This document shows positions 32,449 through 45,189 of a DNA stretch of 64,000 nt, piece by piece. This stretch comes from Achatina immaculata (lineage: Eukaryota; Mollusca; Gastropoda; Stylommatophora; Achatinidae), in the NCBI GenBank assembly GCA_009760885.1, contig CM019717.1, positions 51,173,366-51,237,365 of the forward strand, written 5' to 3'. Position 1 is the stretch's first letter. Every line of letters starts with the position of its first letter. The notes beneath the pieces are model-generated. The model was given only the letters and a program-made list of their open reading frames with translations. It made no database searches and had not been told where the DNA came from. A program made the position numbers and the translations under genes.

Positions 32449-33322
32449 TGCTTTTGGTAAAGATGAGTCTGGCAGTAACTTTCTCTGAAACTGATAGTTT
32501 TTTGTAAAGGTGAGTCTAGCAGTAACTTTCTCTGAAACTGATAGCTTTTTTTGTAAAGGTGAGTCTAGCAGTAACTTTCTCTGATAGTTTTTTTGTAAAG
32601 GTGAGTCTAGCAGTAACTTTCTCTGATAGTTTTTTGTAAAGGTGAGTCTGGCAGTAACTTTCTCTGATAGTTTTTTTGTAAAGGTGATTCTGGCAGTAAC
32701 TTTCTCTGATAGTTTTTTTGTAAAGGTGAGTCTGGCAGTAACTTTCTCTGAAACTGATAGTTTTTCTTTTTGTAAAGGTGAGTCTGGCAGTAACTTTCTC
32801 TGAAACTGATAGTTTTTCTTTTTTGTAAAGGTGAGTCTGGCAGTAACTTTTTCTGATAGTTTTTTTGTAAAGGTGAGTCTGGCAGTAACTTTCTCTGATA
32901 GTTTTTTTGTAAAGGTGAGTCTGGCAGTAACTTTATCTGAAACTGATAGTTTTTCTTTTTGTAAAGGTGACTCTGGCAGTAACTTTATCTGAAACTGACA
33001 GTTTTGTGTAAAAGTGAGTCTGGCAGTAACTTTCTCTGATAGTTTTTTTGTAAAGGTGAGTCTGGCAGTAACTTTCTCTGAAACAGACAGTTTTTCTTTT
33101 TGTAAAAGTGAGTCTGGCAGTAACTTTTTCTGATAGTTTTTTTGTAAAGGTGAGTCTGGCAGTAACTTTCTCTGATAGTTTTTTTGTAAAGGTGAGTCTG
33201 GCAGTAACTTTATCTGAAACTGATAGTTTTTCTTTTTGTAAAGGTGACTCTGGCAGTAACTTTATCTGAAACTGACAGTTTTGTGTAAAAGTGAGTCTAG
33301 CAATAACTTTCTCTGAAACTGA
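32449..33322. repeat. 42-52-bp tandem array carrying consensus 5' splice sites
   Basis: About 19 units of TTTTGTAAAGGTGAGTCTGG plus CAGTAACTTTCTCTGA, with or without AACTGATAG. Twelve have AAAG|GTGAGT exactly, on the sense strand of the receptor gene. Two stretches (about 32925-33050 and 33200-33300) share the same unusual order of variants (GTGACTC unit, then GTGTAAAAGTGAGTC unit), showing that multi-unit blocks have duplicated. Confidence 0.95.
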
Positions 33323-34300
33323 CACACGTTATATTTACATCCAAAAGTGTTTCAAGTTGACATGTTATCTTCGTCAGCATCTAATAAAGGCTTCGTTCTG
33401 TAAAAGATGTATGTGTGTTAGTGTAATGATCTTCTTCCACACAAAAAGATGTACTTAGTTTTGTCTGTGTACACAATACTGTATGTACTTAGCTTTGTCT
33501 GTGTACACAATATTGTATGTACTGTCATCGTTCACTTTCTTTCTAGTTCAGTGGCGCTTTCTGGAGAAGGAATGACAGAGTGGTGTAATTAAAGAGTTGT
33601 ACAAATGCCGAGGATAATGTATGTTGTGGATAGCTGTTAACCTCTTTTCTCAGCAATCAAATCTCACTTCGATGTGCTTTTTTTACCTTTGGTACATTAA
33701 TTAGCACACTCCAATATTTTAATTCTTTTAAATTTAGTACATTAATTTTCACATTCCAATATTTTAATTCTTTTAAATTTAGTGCATTTATTAGCATATA
33801 TCTCTCTCTCAAACACACACACACACACACACACACAAACGGCGTCAACAAAACAAATAAGTGTATGTTAAAAAAGTTATCCTGAGATCTATGCTCAATC
33901 ATGGACTTTCATACGAAGTACATACGAAGTTATTACACATTGCTTCTCGTTCAATACATTTTTTAAAAAGAATTGGAGTGCACAAGGGTCTTTGTTTTTT
34001 TTGCACAAATATTCCGATGGAAATTTAGATTTTCTATTTTCGCACATTTAAAACAATAAGGCTTCTTATCCAAGCTTTAAGATTACAGGAGACGTCAATA
34101 TTGGCCTGAAAGTCCCCGTTGTTTGTTCCTTGCACAACAGCAGCACTGCTATTGCCTCTTCCCCCCCCCCCCTCCCCCCAATTCCCCCCAATATCGAGGT
34201 TAGCGCTTGAGTTTTTAATATCTGCTTCTCCCAACGTTCTTTTGAACACATGCGCTTTTCGTGACTTAATAAGGGAGATAACTGCGAATTTGTTTCTTAG
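33323..34300. other. No gene recognised; small repeats
   Basis: Two short direct duplications (GTACTTAGTTTTGTCTGTGT near 33449 and 33486; AATATTTTAATTCTTTTAAA near 33712 and 33758), a (CA)n run at about 33811-33836 and a 12-base C run at 34161-34172. Confidence 0.5.
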
Positions 34301-34535
34301 ATTCCCTAGAAATGGCTTATTACCAGGTGGAAGTAATGGCCACATTCTACTGAAGGGAGACATTTTGACCTGCTTATTAATTGTAGGAAGAACACGTTGA
34401 CATGTCAATATCATAGAGTTGTTATAACAACGCGCCCATTAGACTATTTAGATAGAAAGTTTCTTATTCAAATTTAAATATAAATGTTTCTTATTCAAAT
34501 AAGGAAATTACAACGTAAAAACGTTACATATACTA
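34301..34535. repeat. 237-bp interspersed repeat, copy 2
   Basis: About 97% identical by eye to 30148-30384, same orientation. The flanking sequences differ, so this is a dispersed element rather than a segmental duplication. Confidence 0.85.
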
Positions 34536-35200
34536 TATGTTAAGGGTCACCCCCCTTTATGTTCAACACATTTTATTTTTATCTCAGCTAATATAGGTAC
34601 CCTGATCAACATACCCCAAGGTTAAGGCAAAAGCGTCGTTATTTTTTAACTAAAAGAGATGCCCGAGGACTGCCCTGCACATTGAATGCCGAGGGTATGG
34701 TCCACATCTCGTTACGGGTGGACCCGGCTTGCAGTATCACCGGGTCACGCCCTGTCGTTTTCCTTGTCTCGGAAATAAAAATGTAGAATAGTTTCCTTTG
34801 AAACTTGTTTCATTGCCATTCACAAATAGTTCTCTATGTCGGTGGGGTATGAAAAGTACTTACCTGGCACGGAAGGTACCATGATCAACAAGGAGGTGGT
34901 CCTTCCATCCAGGCTGAGATTTTAATCTAAAGACCCTCACCACCGCCAAGTGGTACTAGCAGCACCTTGAGATGTATAAAAACACATAAAACAACGAAAA
35001 GTACGCACAGATGATCGTTCTGAGTATAAAACTCACGTAGAATAACGCTATGTTGTGTAAATTTAGGGTATCATGCACGCGTTCAGCCAACACCCGCGGG
35101 TAGAAAATTCCTGCTGATTCGTGATGCCAGTGCAGTAGGGAATATTACCAAATAGATGTTACCTTTCAGTCGTTTTAACTCTGGTGATAACGCAGGTGCT
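34536..35200. other. No feature recognised
   Basis: Moderately GC-richer at 34670-34760. No motif or repeat identified. Confidence 0.35.
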
Positions 35201-35214
35201 GGTTGAAGCAAATA

Positions 35215-35450
35215 ACCATGCCCCAGAGAAAGAGTCTTAACACCCTAGATAGCCTTCGGGCTGTTGCATGGGCTGAAAATGGCGAATCCCCTAGTCAGGC
35301 TGCAAGACGCTTGGGAATGTCTCATTGTGTCATCCACTTAATGGTGCTTCTTCATCAGAAGTGGCAGGTTATTCGCCAGGATGTTCTCAGACTCCACGCG
35401 TCAGAGATGTATCGAATGCTTGACGGCAAAGTACTTATCTTGTGACTTTC
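35215..35450 (+). pseudogene. Tc1-like transposase N-terminal fragment
   Basis: MPQRKSLNTLDSLRAVAWAE, then NGESPSQAARRLGMSHCVIH, is the helix-turn-helix start of a Tc1-type transposase (family different from the copies at 3.3 and 52 kb). It runs on for about 35 unmatched residues to a stop. No catalytic block follows. GGCCCTAACTTTTGGGGAG near 35596-35614 may be the remaining TIR; the other was not found. Confidence 0.6.
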
Positions 35451-35624
35451 ATGATGATTTCTCAGGCTTATAACTAGTGCACGGATTATCATATTTAGAG
35501 TTGTATAAATTTGTTGCACTTTAAATGCGGTTAATTCTGATATTAATCACTCTAATACTGGCTGCAAATTACTTTTTAAGCAAGGCTTTTAGCAAGTGGC
35601 CCTAACTTTTGGGGAGTAGTGACG

Positions 35625-36285
35625 CCATCAGAATCTTGGGCCGTGATCACGCCATTAAGTTACTATCGTACATTTAACTTTCTACTCACCATGAGCAGCT
35701 TAAACGGCTTTTCAACAAAATGCTGGAAAGTAAGTGCTATATTACGGCTTTGTTCTGTAGCTGGGAGTTTGTAATTTTATATTGCTTTAACGTGATTAAT
35801 CGATCTTCGCTTAGAACATACATTTTTATGTGTCATGAATGTTACTTGGTAGTTAAAGGAGCTATTTTTCATATAAGATTTTCAAACCGTAAGAAATAGG
35901 CCGAAGAGTCAAAATACTAGAAAGAATAAACACTGATCGAAAGCTGTATAAATATTCCTTGTACAGTGCTGTAGGCTGCACGCAAAAGACCGATATGAGA
36001 TTTGGAAATGTAGCAACTGCTCACGGCAGAAATAACACCAGACACTGACTACAACTGTGGTCTTCAGTCATCGCTTGGCCGAAAAAAAAGGTAGGGGTGT
36101 GGTCGGAGAAACAAACAAAAACGATAAAACAAGCTGAAGGTTATTTTAAAAAATATCTAAAGACTGGTAAGAACAAAGAAACAAATAAAGTTATTGTTTA
36201 ACAGTTATTATTTAACAGTTATTGTCTAAAGATCGGTAAGACCGAAGGAACAAATAAACAGTTATTGTTAATATACAGTGCAAAT
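35625..36285. other. No feature recognised
   Basis: AT-rich; a short repeat ACAGTTATTGTCTAAAGA / ACAGTTATTATTTAAC around 36200-36260. Confidence 0.4.
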
Positions 36286-36324
36286 AGGAAAACTCTATCG
36301 ACCTGACCTGTTTTGTCTTGTGCT

Positions 36325-36700
36325 ATCTCCCTGTAACTGCGAGCTGGTGTTCTTTGCAGCCGGTGCTGTGAAGGTAGTGATGCACAACATCGTATCGGCG
36401 TGGGAGCGGGTTATGGCAGTTATTTTTCGGTCCCGGAGTACATCTAAAAAGCAGGAAAAGGGGACAGGGGTGCAATACTTCTTTAGCAGACTTCTTTAGC
36501 ACCACGGGGACTATGACGATCCCTGTCCCGTTAGTCAGGCTAGGCCTGTTACTAGGGGTACCAATGGAGAGGTGGGACAGGGTCTTGGTCAGCTATGGTT
36601 CGCTAATCCTGACGCTGGCATGTCAGCTATGGTTCGCTAATCCTGACGCTAGCTTATCAGATTTGGGTGGCTGACTGCCTAGTCGGACACCGTCTTCACT
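36325..36700 (-). mobile_element. SINE-like repeat Y, copy 1
   Basis: Matches 60340-60650: TGTAACTGCGAGCTGGTGTT, ATCGTATCGGCGTGGGAGCG, GGTACC...GAGAGGTGGGACAGGG and TCTTGGTCAGCTATGG are shared in the same order. A part near the right end (TCAGCTATGGTTCGCTAATC) is duplicated here. Orientation is taken from the other copy's tail. Confidence 0.75.
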
Positions 36701-36975
36701 AACAAAATGTATCGAAGCAATAAATCGATAGGAAATCTTGCCCGATTTGATTCAACTAATGGGAAGGGATGGAAAGGAGAAGAGAAGAAAGTGTCATTCA
36801 TGCCCCCTATTCATAAAATGAAAGAGAAATAAATGTTACCACACGAAAGAAATGATTTTTCCCCACGAAGTGGGATATGTCATACATGAGAACCTCCTTA
36901 TGGCGCAAAATTCTAGAGCTAAATATGCTGTATGAAGTGAAAGGTAAAAGGGAATCCTGTAAAGAGAATTCACAG

Positions 36976-38090
36976 TAGGGAGACAGTGTTATATATCAGT
37001 GAAATCCGTGGCTAGGGAGATAGTGTTATATATCAGTGAAATCCATGGTTAGGGAGACAGTGTTATATATCAGTGAAAACCATGGCTAGGGAGACAGTGT
37101 TATATATCAGTGAAATCCATGGTTAGGGAGACAGTGTTATATATCAGTGAAAACCATGGTTAGGGAGACAGTGTTATATATCAGTGAAATCCATGGTTAG
37201 GGAGACAGTGTTATATATCAGTGAAAACCATGGCTAGGGAGACAGTGTTATATATCAGTGAAATCCATGGCTAGGGAGACAGTGTTATATATCAGTGAAA
37301 AACATGGCTAGGGAGACAGTGTTATATATCAGTGAAATCCATGGCTAGGGAGACAGTGTTATATATCAGTGAAAACCATGGCTAGGGAGACAGTGTTATA
37401 TATCAGTGAAAACCATGGCTAGGAGACAGTGTTATATATCAGTGAAAACCATGGCTAGGGAGACAGTGTTATATATCAGTGAAAACCATGGCTAGGGAGA
37501 CAGTGTTATATATCAGTGAAAACCATGGCTAGGGAGACAGTGTTATATATCAGTGAAATCCATGGTTAGGGAGACAGTGTTATATATCAGTGAAAACCAT
37601 GGTTAGGGAGACAGTGTTATATATCAGTGAAATCCATGGTTAGGGAGACAGTGTTATATATCAGTGAAAACCATGGCTAGGGAGACAGTGTTATATATCA
37701 GTGAAATCCATGGCTAGGGAGACAGTGTTATATATCAGTGAAAACCATGGCTAGGGAGACAGTGTTATATATCAGTGAAATCCATGGCTAGGGAGACAGT
37801 GTTATATATCAGTGAAATCCATGGTTAGGGAGACAGTGTTATATATCAGTGAAATCCATGGTTAGGGAGACAGTGTTATATATCAGTGAAATCCGTGGCC
37901 AGGGAGATAGTGTTATATATCAGTGAAATCCGTGGCCAGGGAGATAGTGTTATATATCAGTGAAATCCGTGGCCAGGGAGATAGTGTTATATATCAGTGA
38001 AATCCGTGGCCAGGGAGATAGTGTTATATATCAGTGAAATCCGTGGCTAGGGAGATAGTGTTATATATCAGTGAAATCCGTGGCAGAGAA
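36976..38090. repeat. 37-bp tandem array, about 30 copies, with two-unit periodicity
   Basis: Unit: AGGGAGACAGTGTTATATAT plus CAGTGAAATCCATGGCT. In the left part ATCCATGG and AACCATGG units alternate (74-bp higher-order unit). One unit has lost a G. The first unit and the last several carry the variant CCGTGG with GAGATAG. Confidence 0.97.
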
Positions 38091-38099
38091 AGACCAAAC

Positions 38100-39080
38100 A
38101 TAATGCCTGACACCAACTGCTACCAGAGATTTCTGCACCCCAAGTCGTCAGTGCAGCATAAACACACGAATAGCTCAAACATGGACAAACATGTCAGTGA
38201 ATTTTACACACAATGATTTCTTCATGTTAATTGACAAACTTATTTTGCGAAGTATAATTAGGTCGACGAGGCGGAAATGACAGGTAAAAAGTGTGAATCT
38301 ATTGACAGAAAGGATGCCTGCAGTGACATACGATACAATCGTACATCGACTAACGGCCACTTTTGATACCGGTCGTTAAGTAGATTTAGCCTTTGGGGGA
38401 AGTCGTACAGTAAGTACATTTCACTGCTATAACACCATACAAGATGAATAAGCATATCTGCGATCATTTTAAAATACAAATACAATGTAAACAAAGCAAC
38501 TACGTGGAAATTAAACAAAAGCTTCCCTGTAGCAAGACAATGGAAAATAGAAACGAGCAGTCAAGGGCGCGGTGCCGGAACGAAACAGATTTACTGCATA
38601 TTTACTGTCCACAGTGTTTCATGTATTTATTTTTATTACAATACACCCGTGAGACTTGGGCCGTATATATTTAAGTACGAACGATGCTAAATCTGCTCAC
38701 GGCTGTACACGAAAAGCTCCAGCACTACTAGATTTGGAAATAATTGTTTATGTGCTTTTAAAGTTTTATCGCACATTTGATAAAGAGAAACTGAATTAGA
38801 GCTTTTATTTTACAAAACTCAAATGTGAAATCGGCCTCCTAAAACAAAGATCTGTGTTTTGGTATAAGTAACCTTCAGGGAAAAAAGATGTACACAGTTA
38901 GGCTACAGAAGGCAAGAAAGAGCGTGGGTTTCTGTGAAATTTGGTATCTCCGTGAACTGAATTTAATCTAAGAAGAGTATAAATGGGTTTGTTTTTTTTT
39001 TAAATATAAAAACAGTATACAATTTAATTGTAAGAAGAGTATAATCAGTCAAGAACTGGATAATGAAGTTATTTCGTGGA
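38100..39080. other. No feature recognised
   Basis: AT-rich intron; no motif found on either strand. Confidence 0.4.
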
Positions 39081-39084
39081 GAGT

Positions 39085-39445
39085 ATAATGGAAACAAATG
39101 CCTAAGGAAAATACTCGGTATAAAGTGGAACGAATTAAATAACAACGCAGAGATAAGGCAGATAAGTGAACAACAACCTGTCTCATGGGTGATCAGAAAG
39201 ATGGGCATACGTCGGTCACGTGATGAGAAGAAGCAATCAGAGAATGACAAAACAAACTATCAAGTGGAACACAACAGGCCGAATAAAAAGAGGTCGACGT
39301 GAAACACATTGTTAAGAGAGCTCAAATTAGTAGGCATAAAGTCCCTTGATGAGGTTGAAAAGTTCTCTGAAAATAGGAAAACTTGACGAGCTACCATGCG
39401 AGCTATGTGACATTTAACTGCACGGGAAGGATGTAAAATGTAAGA
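39085..39445 (+). mobile_element. LINE family C, 3' end
   Basis: On +: NKCLRKILGIKWNELNNNAE, then IRQISEQQPVSWVIRKMG, and in a shifted frame a match to the GRRKRGR region. The 3' end TGCACGGGAAGGATGTAAA is shared with the minus-strand copy at 30385-31130. 5'-truncated, dead. Confidence 0.8.
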
Positions 39446-40130
39446 TAATGGAAATATTCTAGGAACAATTCATTCACAGAGCAGAATTCTGAATTTATTC
39501 TGAGAACAATGTAACGCATTTTTTCTTGGGAAAAGCATGATGTGTTTAATCTGAAAATTAGAAAGCCGTAGTCAGAGAGTACAATATGAACATCGCGTGG
39601 ATCGTCGATACCACATTAGTAATGTACGTAAATGCAAACAAAAAATTGCTATCAAAATGATAGGTATTGTTTAAGATTAAAACAGAAATGACTAATTATA
39701 AACAAAAATATAAATTCTAGTATCGAAGACTTTCAAGTTAAAATAGGAAACCTACAACAGAATTCAACAGAAGAATACCCAAAGCCATAACTATAGTCAA
39801 GGAAATGAACGAAATCCAATGTAATACAGTTTAGTCATTTTAAAAAATATAAAATATACCACGCCCCTTACTTGCTCTTGAGGTGGGTTTATGGACGTAT
39901 TTGTATGTATTTTTGAAGTGTATTTTCCAGCAGAACACTGGGAGCCATAAACAACTATAGTAACTGGTGAGATATTACCCAGAGACTGTAACAACATAAG
40001 ACAATGAGCCGCAGATACACGAAAATGGTATATTCATTGGGCATTTGAGTCGAATCTTAAGACTAAACTTTATTACTACAGTGAGTCCATTTAATGGTTT
40101 CATTTGACCAAGGAAAATAACTGCAGGTAA
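39446..40130. other. No feature recognised
   Basis: AT-rich intron. Confidence 0.4.
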
Positions 40131-40134
40131 CTGG

Positions 40135-40605
40135 TCTTGATAAGATTTTTAAGGGCAGGCATCTTTCCCATCGCAACATATGCCTGTGAGACCTGGACAC
40201 TCAACAAAACAGCTGAGAAACACATAAATGCCTTTTAATGAAAATGCTACAGAAGAGTTCTTCAGATATCATGGACACAAAAAAGAACAAATATATCCAT
40301 ACTACAAGAACTTAATATTGAAGAAGGGTGCCTAGTAAAGAGGATTAAAAAGACAAAACTTAAATATTTTGGACACATTAAACGCCATGATAATCTAGAG
40401 AAGACCATCTTGAAAGGGTACATAATGGGAAAAAGAAAGAGAGGAAGACCAAGGCGAAGATGGCTGCAAGACATCGTTGATGATTTGCAAATGGATGCAT
40501 CAGCAGCAGGCCATCTTGCTCACAACCGAGAGGTCTACAGGAGTGCTGTTATGGAGGTAAAGTTTCGCAAGGGACGTGCAAATGATTGAATGAATGAATG
40601 AATGA
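40135..40605 (+). mobile_element. LINE family A, 3' part with (GAAT)n tail
   Basis: Frames shift, but the order is FPIATYACETWTLNKTAEKH, then LKYFGHIKRHDNLEKT, GYIMGKRKRGRPRRRW, LQDIVDDLQMDASAAGHLAH and NREVYRSAVMEVKF. The tail of GAAT repeats is at about 40584-40602. The same protein as at 12.4-13.3 kb; 5'-truncated. Confidence 0.85.
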
Positions 40606-41478
40606 TCTGGTCCTGTTTTTAACTATATAAGCTAAATGCCGTAATAAATGGCGATTGTGTTTATTATTACATTTTGTGCGGTCGTTTGATTTTAGTTTGG
40701 ATATGAAAGTGTTAAAAACAGATTTAATACATCAGTGAAGATAAATGTAGAAGCAAAAACAAAAGAAAGTACAAAGTGACGAGACAGCAGCCTGACAGCA
40801 TTATCTGACAGAAGACGACAAAACAGAACTAGCAGAAACATTAACGATCAATGTCTATGCAGAAACATCACCGCACATAATTTAAATGGCTTGTGATCAT
40901 GATCATAGTTAAAACGTTACAGAATAATCAATAATAAACTGCCACTTACACTAAATTACGCAATAGAAAAATGACAGTGCGTGAAGACTGAGATGACATT
41001 AAAGCTGAACTGCTCGATATCAAGGCGGCTTCCACTCGTCCGAGTTCTCATCGCTGCAGCTTATCACGCTCACGCTACTGTCACAGAAGGAGGTCAGAGC
41101 TGTCAAAGACTTTTCTGAAGTTCGGTTATGGTAACCCTTCATTATTTTACTATTATGAAGATACAAAGACTGGCATAAGTATAGGAATACTGTCAGTCTT
41201 GGAGCAGCAAAAACAGCAGATGGTACGTAAAGAGACGAAATAAAGTCAGTTAAGTTCATCATATTTTCACAATGAGAGTGGGTTCTCGAATTTCATCCCT
41301 TAATATGTGTATATCCCTTCATGTGAAGCAACTAATGGCGCCAGTACTGCGCTGGGTCACAGTTCTTCTTGTACCCTCTGCACGATATTTGTATCGGACG
41401 TTTCCCATTTTTAATCCAAGATTCTTCATCATAATCGGAGACTAAGATCAAAACTAAAATACTAAAAAAAATTACTGA
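40606..41478. other. No feature recognised
   Basis: AT-rich intron; the 80-codon minus ORF at 41020-41262 has no recognisable features. Confidence 0.35.
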
Positions 41479-41479
41479 A

Positions 41480-41725
41480 TGAGGAAGGTACTCTGGAGTA
41501 CTAATCTGCTGGTGCGGGGTTCAAGCCCCAGAGGTGAGATTTTTTTTTTCCTGGTACACACCCAGCCCCTAAAAATGGGTAGCAGAAAAAAATCAGGGAA
41601 GGTAAATGCGGCCAAGCATGATACTGACCATATCACACTTTTGTGTGCCTATGGTCATGGAAACAAGGCCTAACACCGTATGGCCAATATGCCTTAATGA
41701 CATGAAAACGGGAAATTTACCGTTA
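41480..41725 (+). mobile_element. tRNA-derived SINE, family 1
   Basis: B box GGGGTTCAAGCCCC at 41516-41529, T-rich linker, then a body sharing GGAAGGTAAATGCGGCCAAG, GATACTGACC and ATATGCCTTAATG with the copies at 13277-13545 and 49380-49675. The A-box end is diverged. Confidence 0.8.
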
Positions 41726-41799
41726 CCTATTTATTCCGGTTTGATCGAGCGAGATGCAGAGATGACCGCCCACGCCTGTTGGCATGGCACTTTCTGATC

Positions 41800-42850
41800 T
41801 GAAAAATTTCTTTAAAAGTTACCTAACCTGAAAGATTTCTTTGAACAGTTAATAAACAAGTATTGCAGCGTTTTACAAAGCCGATTTACCCTATGCTTGT
41901 GAAAGGAAAAAAAAATGTATTAAAGATTGCAGGCAAGAGAGGTGATGCTTTTCTCAACGAAAAAAACAAAACAAAAAAAACCAAATGAAGATGTTTCAGA
42001 GTATCCCCCTCCACAACACACCTTCACCAGCATCCCCCCATCATATCAGCAGCGTTACTAGACAGATTATTTCTCTCACGCGCGACGCACAGAAAAAAAA
42101 GACAATTAAGGCTCATGACTGCACGCCACAGGTTTGGACACTGCAATAAATGGATGGGTTACCTGCCCCTGGTTAACACCGGCCAACACGATTTATAGAG
42201 AAAGTACACACAAGCCTCTCTCTGCAATGCACTAAAGTTGCATAACTCTCTCTCTCTCTCTCTCTCTCTGCACTTGCTCCAAACTTGCATATCTCTCCCC
42301 TTCCCCATCCCCACACCCCCACCAGGTCTCTCATTTCTGCAGCGAAGTATCACCATATTCTATCACAACACATCTTCTACATCTTACATTTAAATAACAT
42401 ATCATTATACATCAGCCACGAAAGAAATAAATCAATAACCGACTGAACAAAAATAAATAAGTTCACATCGATATCGTCGCGCCAAGATAAACTAAATCAA
42501 CATGTCTTCGGGCAAACTGATACATATACATTTGAAGATATAACCTGGCCAAGGAGGCGCCTCACATCAGCCTACACACGTCATAAATATTACATTTCCA
42601 AGAAAAAAAAAGTTAACTCATACTTCAACCTTGCTGTACGTAAATTTAACACAGTATTCCAGCAAACGATAGAGAAATAACATTACATGACTACATCAAA
42701 TCTCATCATCGCCAGTAAGAAAATCATAGAAAAAAAAACATCTACCTCTGCCATCTTGACTTTCAACTCCTAAGTATAATTTTCCAGGTTACACCTATAC
42801 TCGTATCATGAGATACTCCGCTGCTATACATCCTTGCAATCATTGCCAAC
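41800..42850. other. No gene recognised; microsatellite and poly-C
   Basis: A (TC)n run at 42246-42268 and a 14-base C run at 42854-42867 lie in C/A-rich sequence of the same base composition as the repeat-X regions at 54-56 and 61-62 kb. I found no clear alignment between them. Confidence 0.35.
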
Positions 42851-43344
42851 TTTCCCCCCCCCCCCCCTCCCCCCAGTCCTTGCATTTTTCCTTCTAACCA
42901 CAAGATCAGCAAGTGTAATCTTTGAGCATCTCCTGTGCAAAGACATTTTCGCTGAATCAGACGGAATGATGTCTGGCTGGAGCAGTGGTTCCCATTTTTG
43001 CTGGTTCCGCCAACTCCCGGAGATCCACTGAACATGCCAGTGAGTCCATAACAAAAACTAAAGGTTCCTTTTTTTATTTTCACAGTGAAATGTTTAACAC
43101 TGGCCGTTTCCGCGAATCCTGTGTAGGAGAAATAACTTTTTTTGAGGGGGTGGGGTTAATTCACGTTTTTCTGATACCGGCGGTTTGACAGCTTGGACGA
43201 CAAGCTAATATCGTGGATAAGGATCCTTGCATGTGGTGGTGCTGTACAAGTAACTAGTCTGTCTGTGGAAGAGCAGGGTGAAGTAGTTCACATATCTTGT
43301 GATGGTTCATTGAAAATAATTTTTTTTAATGCAGCCTTATTTGT

Positions 43345-44020
43345 TTTCATCTCTCTCTCTCTCTCTCTCTCTTTGAACCTTAAGTGCCCAGGGCACATGG
43401 GGCTTCCGCAAGGGTTTTCCACAAATGCCTGTCCTTTGCCTTTTTTTTCTGCTCTTGCCCAGGTGAGCCCTCTTTTGCTCAACATCCTTTCTGTTGTTCT
43501 TCTCCATGTCTCTTTTGGTATATCCTTACTTCTGTTCCCCTGTGGTGTCCATCTTAGTGCTATTTTTAGTAGTGAGTTGTCAGTCATTCGGAGCACATGT
43601 CCCAACAATCGCCAGCGTCTTTCCTCAATAATTGTCAGTGTTTCATCTGCATTTCTGCCAATAAGATGTTATTTCTTATGGTGTTTGGCCAAAATATTTT
43701 TCTAATTCTTCGCAAACATTTAGTCTGGAAAGGATTCAACTTGTTTTCTATTGTTTTGGTGATTTTCCAGCATTCACTTCCATAGAGTAGTACACTTAGA
43801 ACATTACTCTTAAATATCCTGATTTTCATCTTCACGCTTAGTTTTTTTAGATTTCCATATAGTCTCAGCACTGCAAAAGCCTGGTTTGCTCTAGTATGTC
43901 TGCTGTTGATGTCCTCTGTGCTGTCTCCATTTTCTACTACTCTACTGCCAAGGTATACAAATTCATTGACCTCCTCCACTAACTTGCTATCTACTCTTAG
44001 TACATTTCTGTTGTTCACAT
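43345..44020 (-). mobile_element. LINE family B (RTE-like), 3' part with (GA)n tail
   Basis: Minus strand: SKLVEEVNEFVYLGSRVVEN, then GDSTEDINSRHTRANQAFAV, MKIRIFKSNVLSVLLYGSEC and FQTKCLRRIRKIFWPNTIRN. After a break of some bases come MLGHVLRMTDNSLLKIALRW, TPQGNRSKDIPKETWRRTTE and RMLSKRGLTWARAEKKGK. This is the usual C-terminal half of RTE-clade LINE proteins. The tail is (TC)n on +, at 43351-43372. Only one frame break is visible, so this copy is among the youngest in the window. Confidence 0.9.
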
Positions 44021-45185
44021 TTTGACAGTAGTAAAATTAAACCACTATCGTTAACTATCCGGTACAAAGAAAAAAAAATGTTAAATGTGCCATGTGAAAA
44101 ATTTGGCCATCGCACAGCTGTAATACTCGTATATTCACAAGTATCCCGACAAAGCAGAAAAATACACAACTTTCAGTCACTCAATAGAATCTTCGTAAAA
44201 ACTAAACAGCGTAAATAAAATCTACTGGTTAATATGAATTCAGAAATGATTGCATGGTTTAAGTGTTTCATGCAATATCTGGTAAGCTCTATTCAACTGA
44301 AAAACATAGAATATTCCACTAGCAGCCAGAAGTATTCCAGTATACAGTTTTATATTCATTATATGAGAATAGATTTTATATGACAATAGATTTTATATGA
44401 CAATAGATTTCCCAAAACTATTCCATCTATTAGCATCACTGCCGAAACACGACAGACAAAATGGCGGAGACCTCCAAGGACACGTTGCTAGACATAACCT
44501 GGAACACACTAATCTGGGTCACAGCTGGATTAATCGGCTTTAATTGGGCAAATATTCTTCGCGTTTTCTCTTAAATCGCTTCATTAACGATCAACACTTG
44601 TTTCAAGACTTGTTCAAGCAAGGGAACTGTAAACAGGTATGAAAGGTGGAATCAATATTTTCTGTCGATGGAAAAGTTTTCAGTGAGCGAGAATTAGCGC
44701 AAAATTCCGTCCTTGTTCCGTGCGACAGGTGAGACTTCATTAATTACCCGCTTTCTTTACTTCATCACATCCTTGGCAAACGCTGGTGCCTAAGGCCAAA
44801 AAAAAAAAAAATTCACAAACAACAGCTTGACGAGATAAATCTAACTGCTCCACTTTATAAATAGCTTAAGTGCTGTAATCACAAATATAAATAAAACAAG
44901 GTAATCGGGTCACAAGCTCTCGGTACAGTCTGTTCCTGTAGTTCTGTACTGACAAAGTATTTATGACTGACTAATATGCTTCTCTTTCTGCACACTGTAA
45001 CCAGACGGAGGTCGAAGAGACCTAAAACATCTGTATACGCTAAATGATTATCATAGGAAATTTATTTACCTTTACAACAGCAACATATGCCTAAAATACG
45101 TCAGAACGAGAAAGAAAAGGTGGAGAAAACAACAAAAGATAGTCAGAACAGACTGCAGCCAGTATAACACATATTGTAAATGATT
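44021..45185. other. No feature recognised
   Basis: AT-rich intron with one short direct repeat (ATAGATTTTATATGACA, 44370-44405). No coding signal. Confidence 0.4.
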
Positions 45186-45189
45186 ATTA

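Noticed and set aside
34034..34414. 126-codon minus-strand ORF as a gene
   Set aside because: Overlaps a poly-C tract and a dispersed repeat copy.
42000..42800. Third copy of repeat X
   Set aside because: Similar base composition but no shared phrases long enough to support it.
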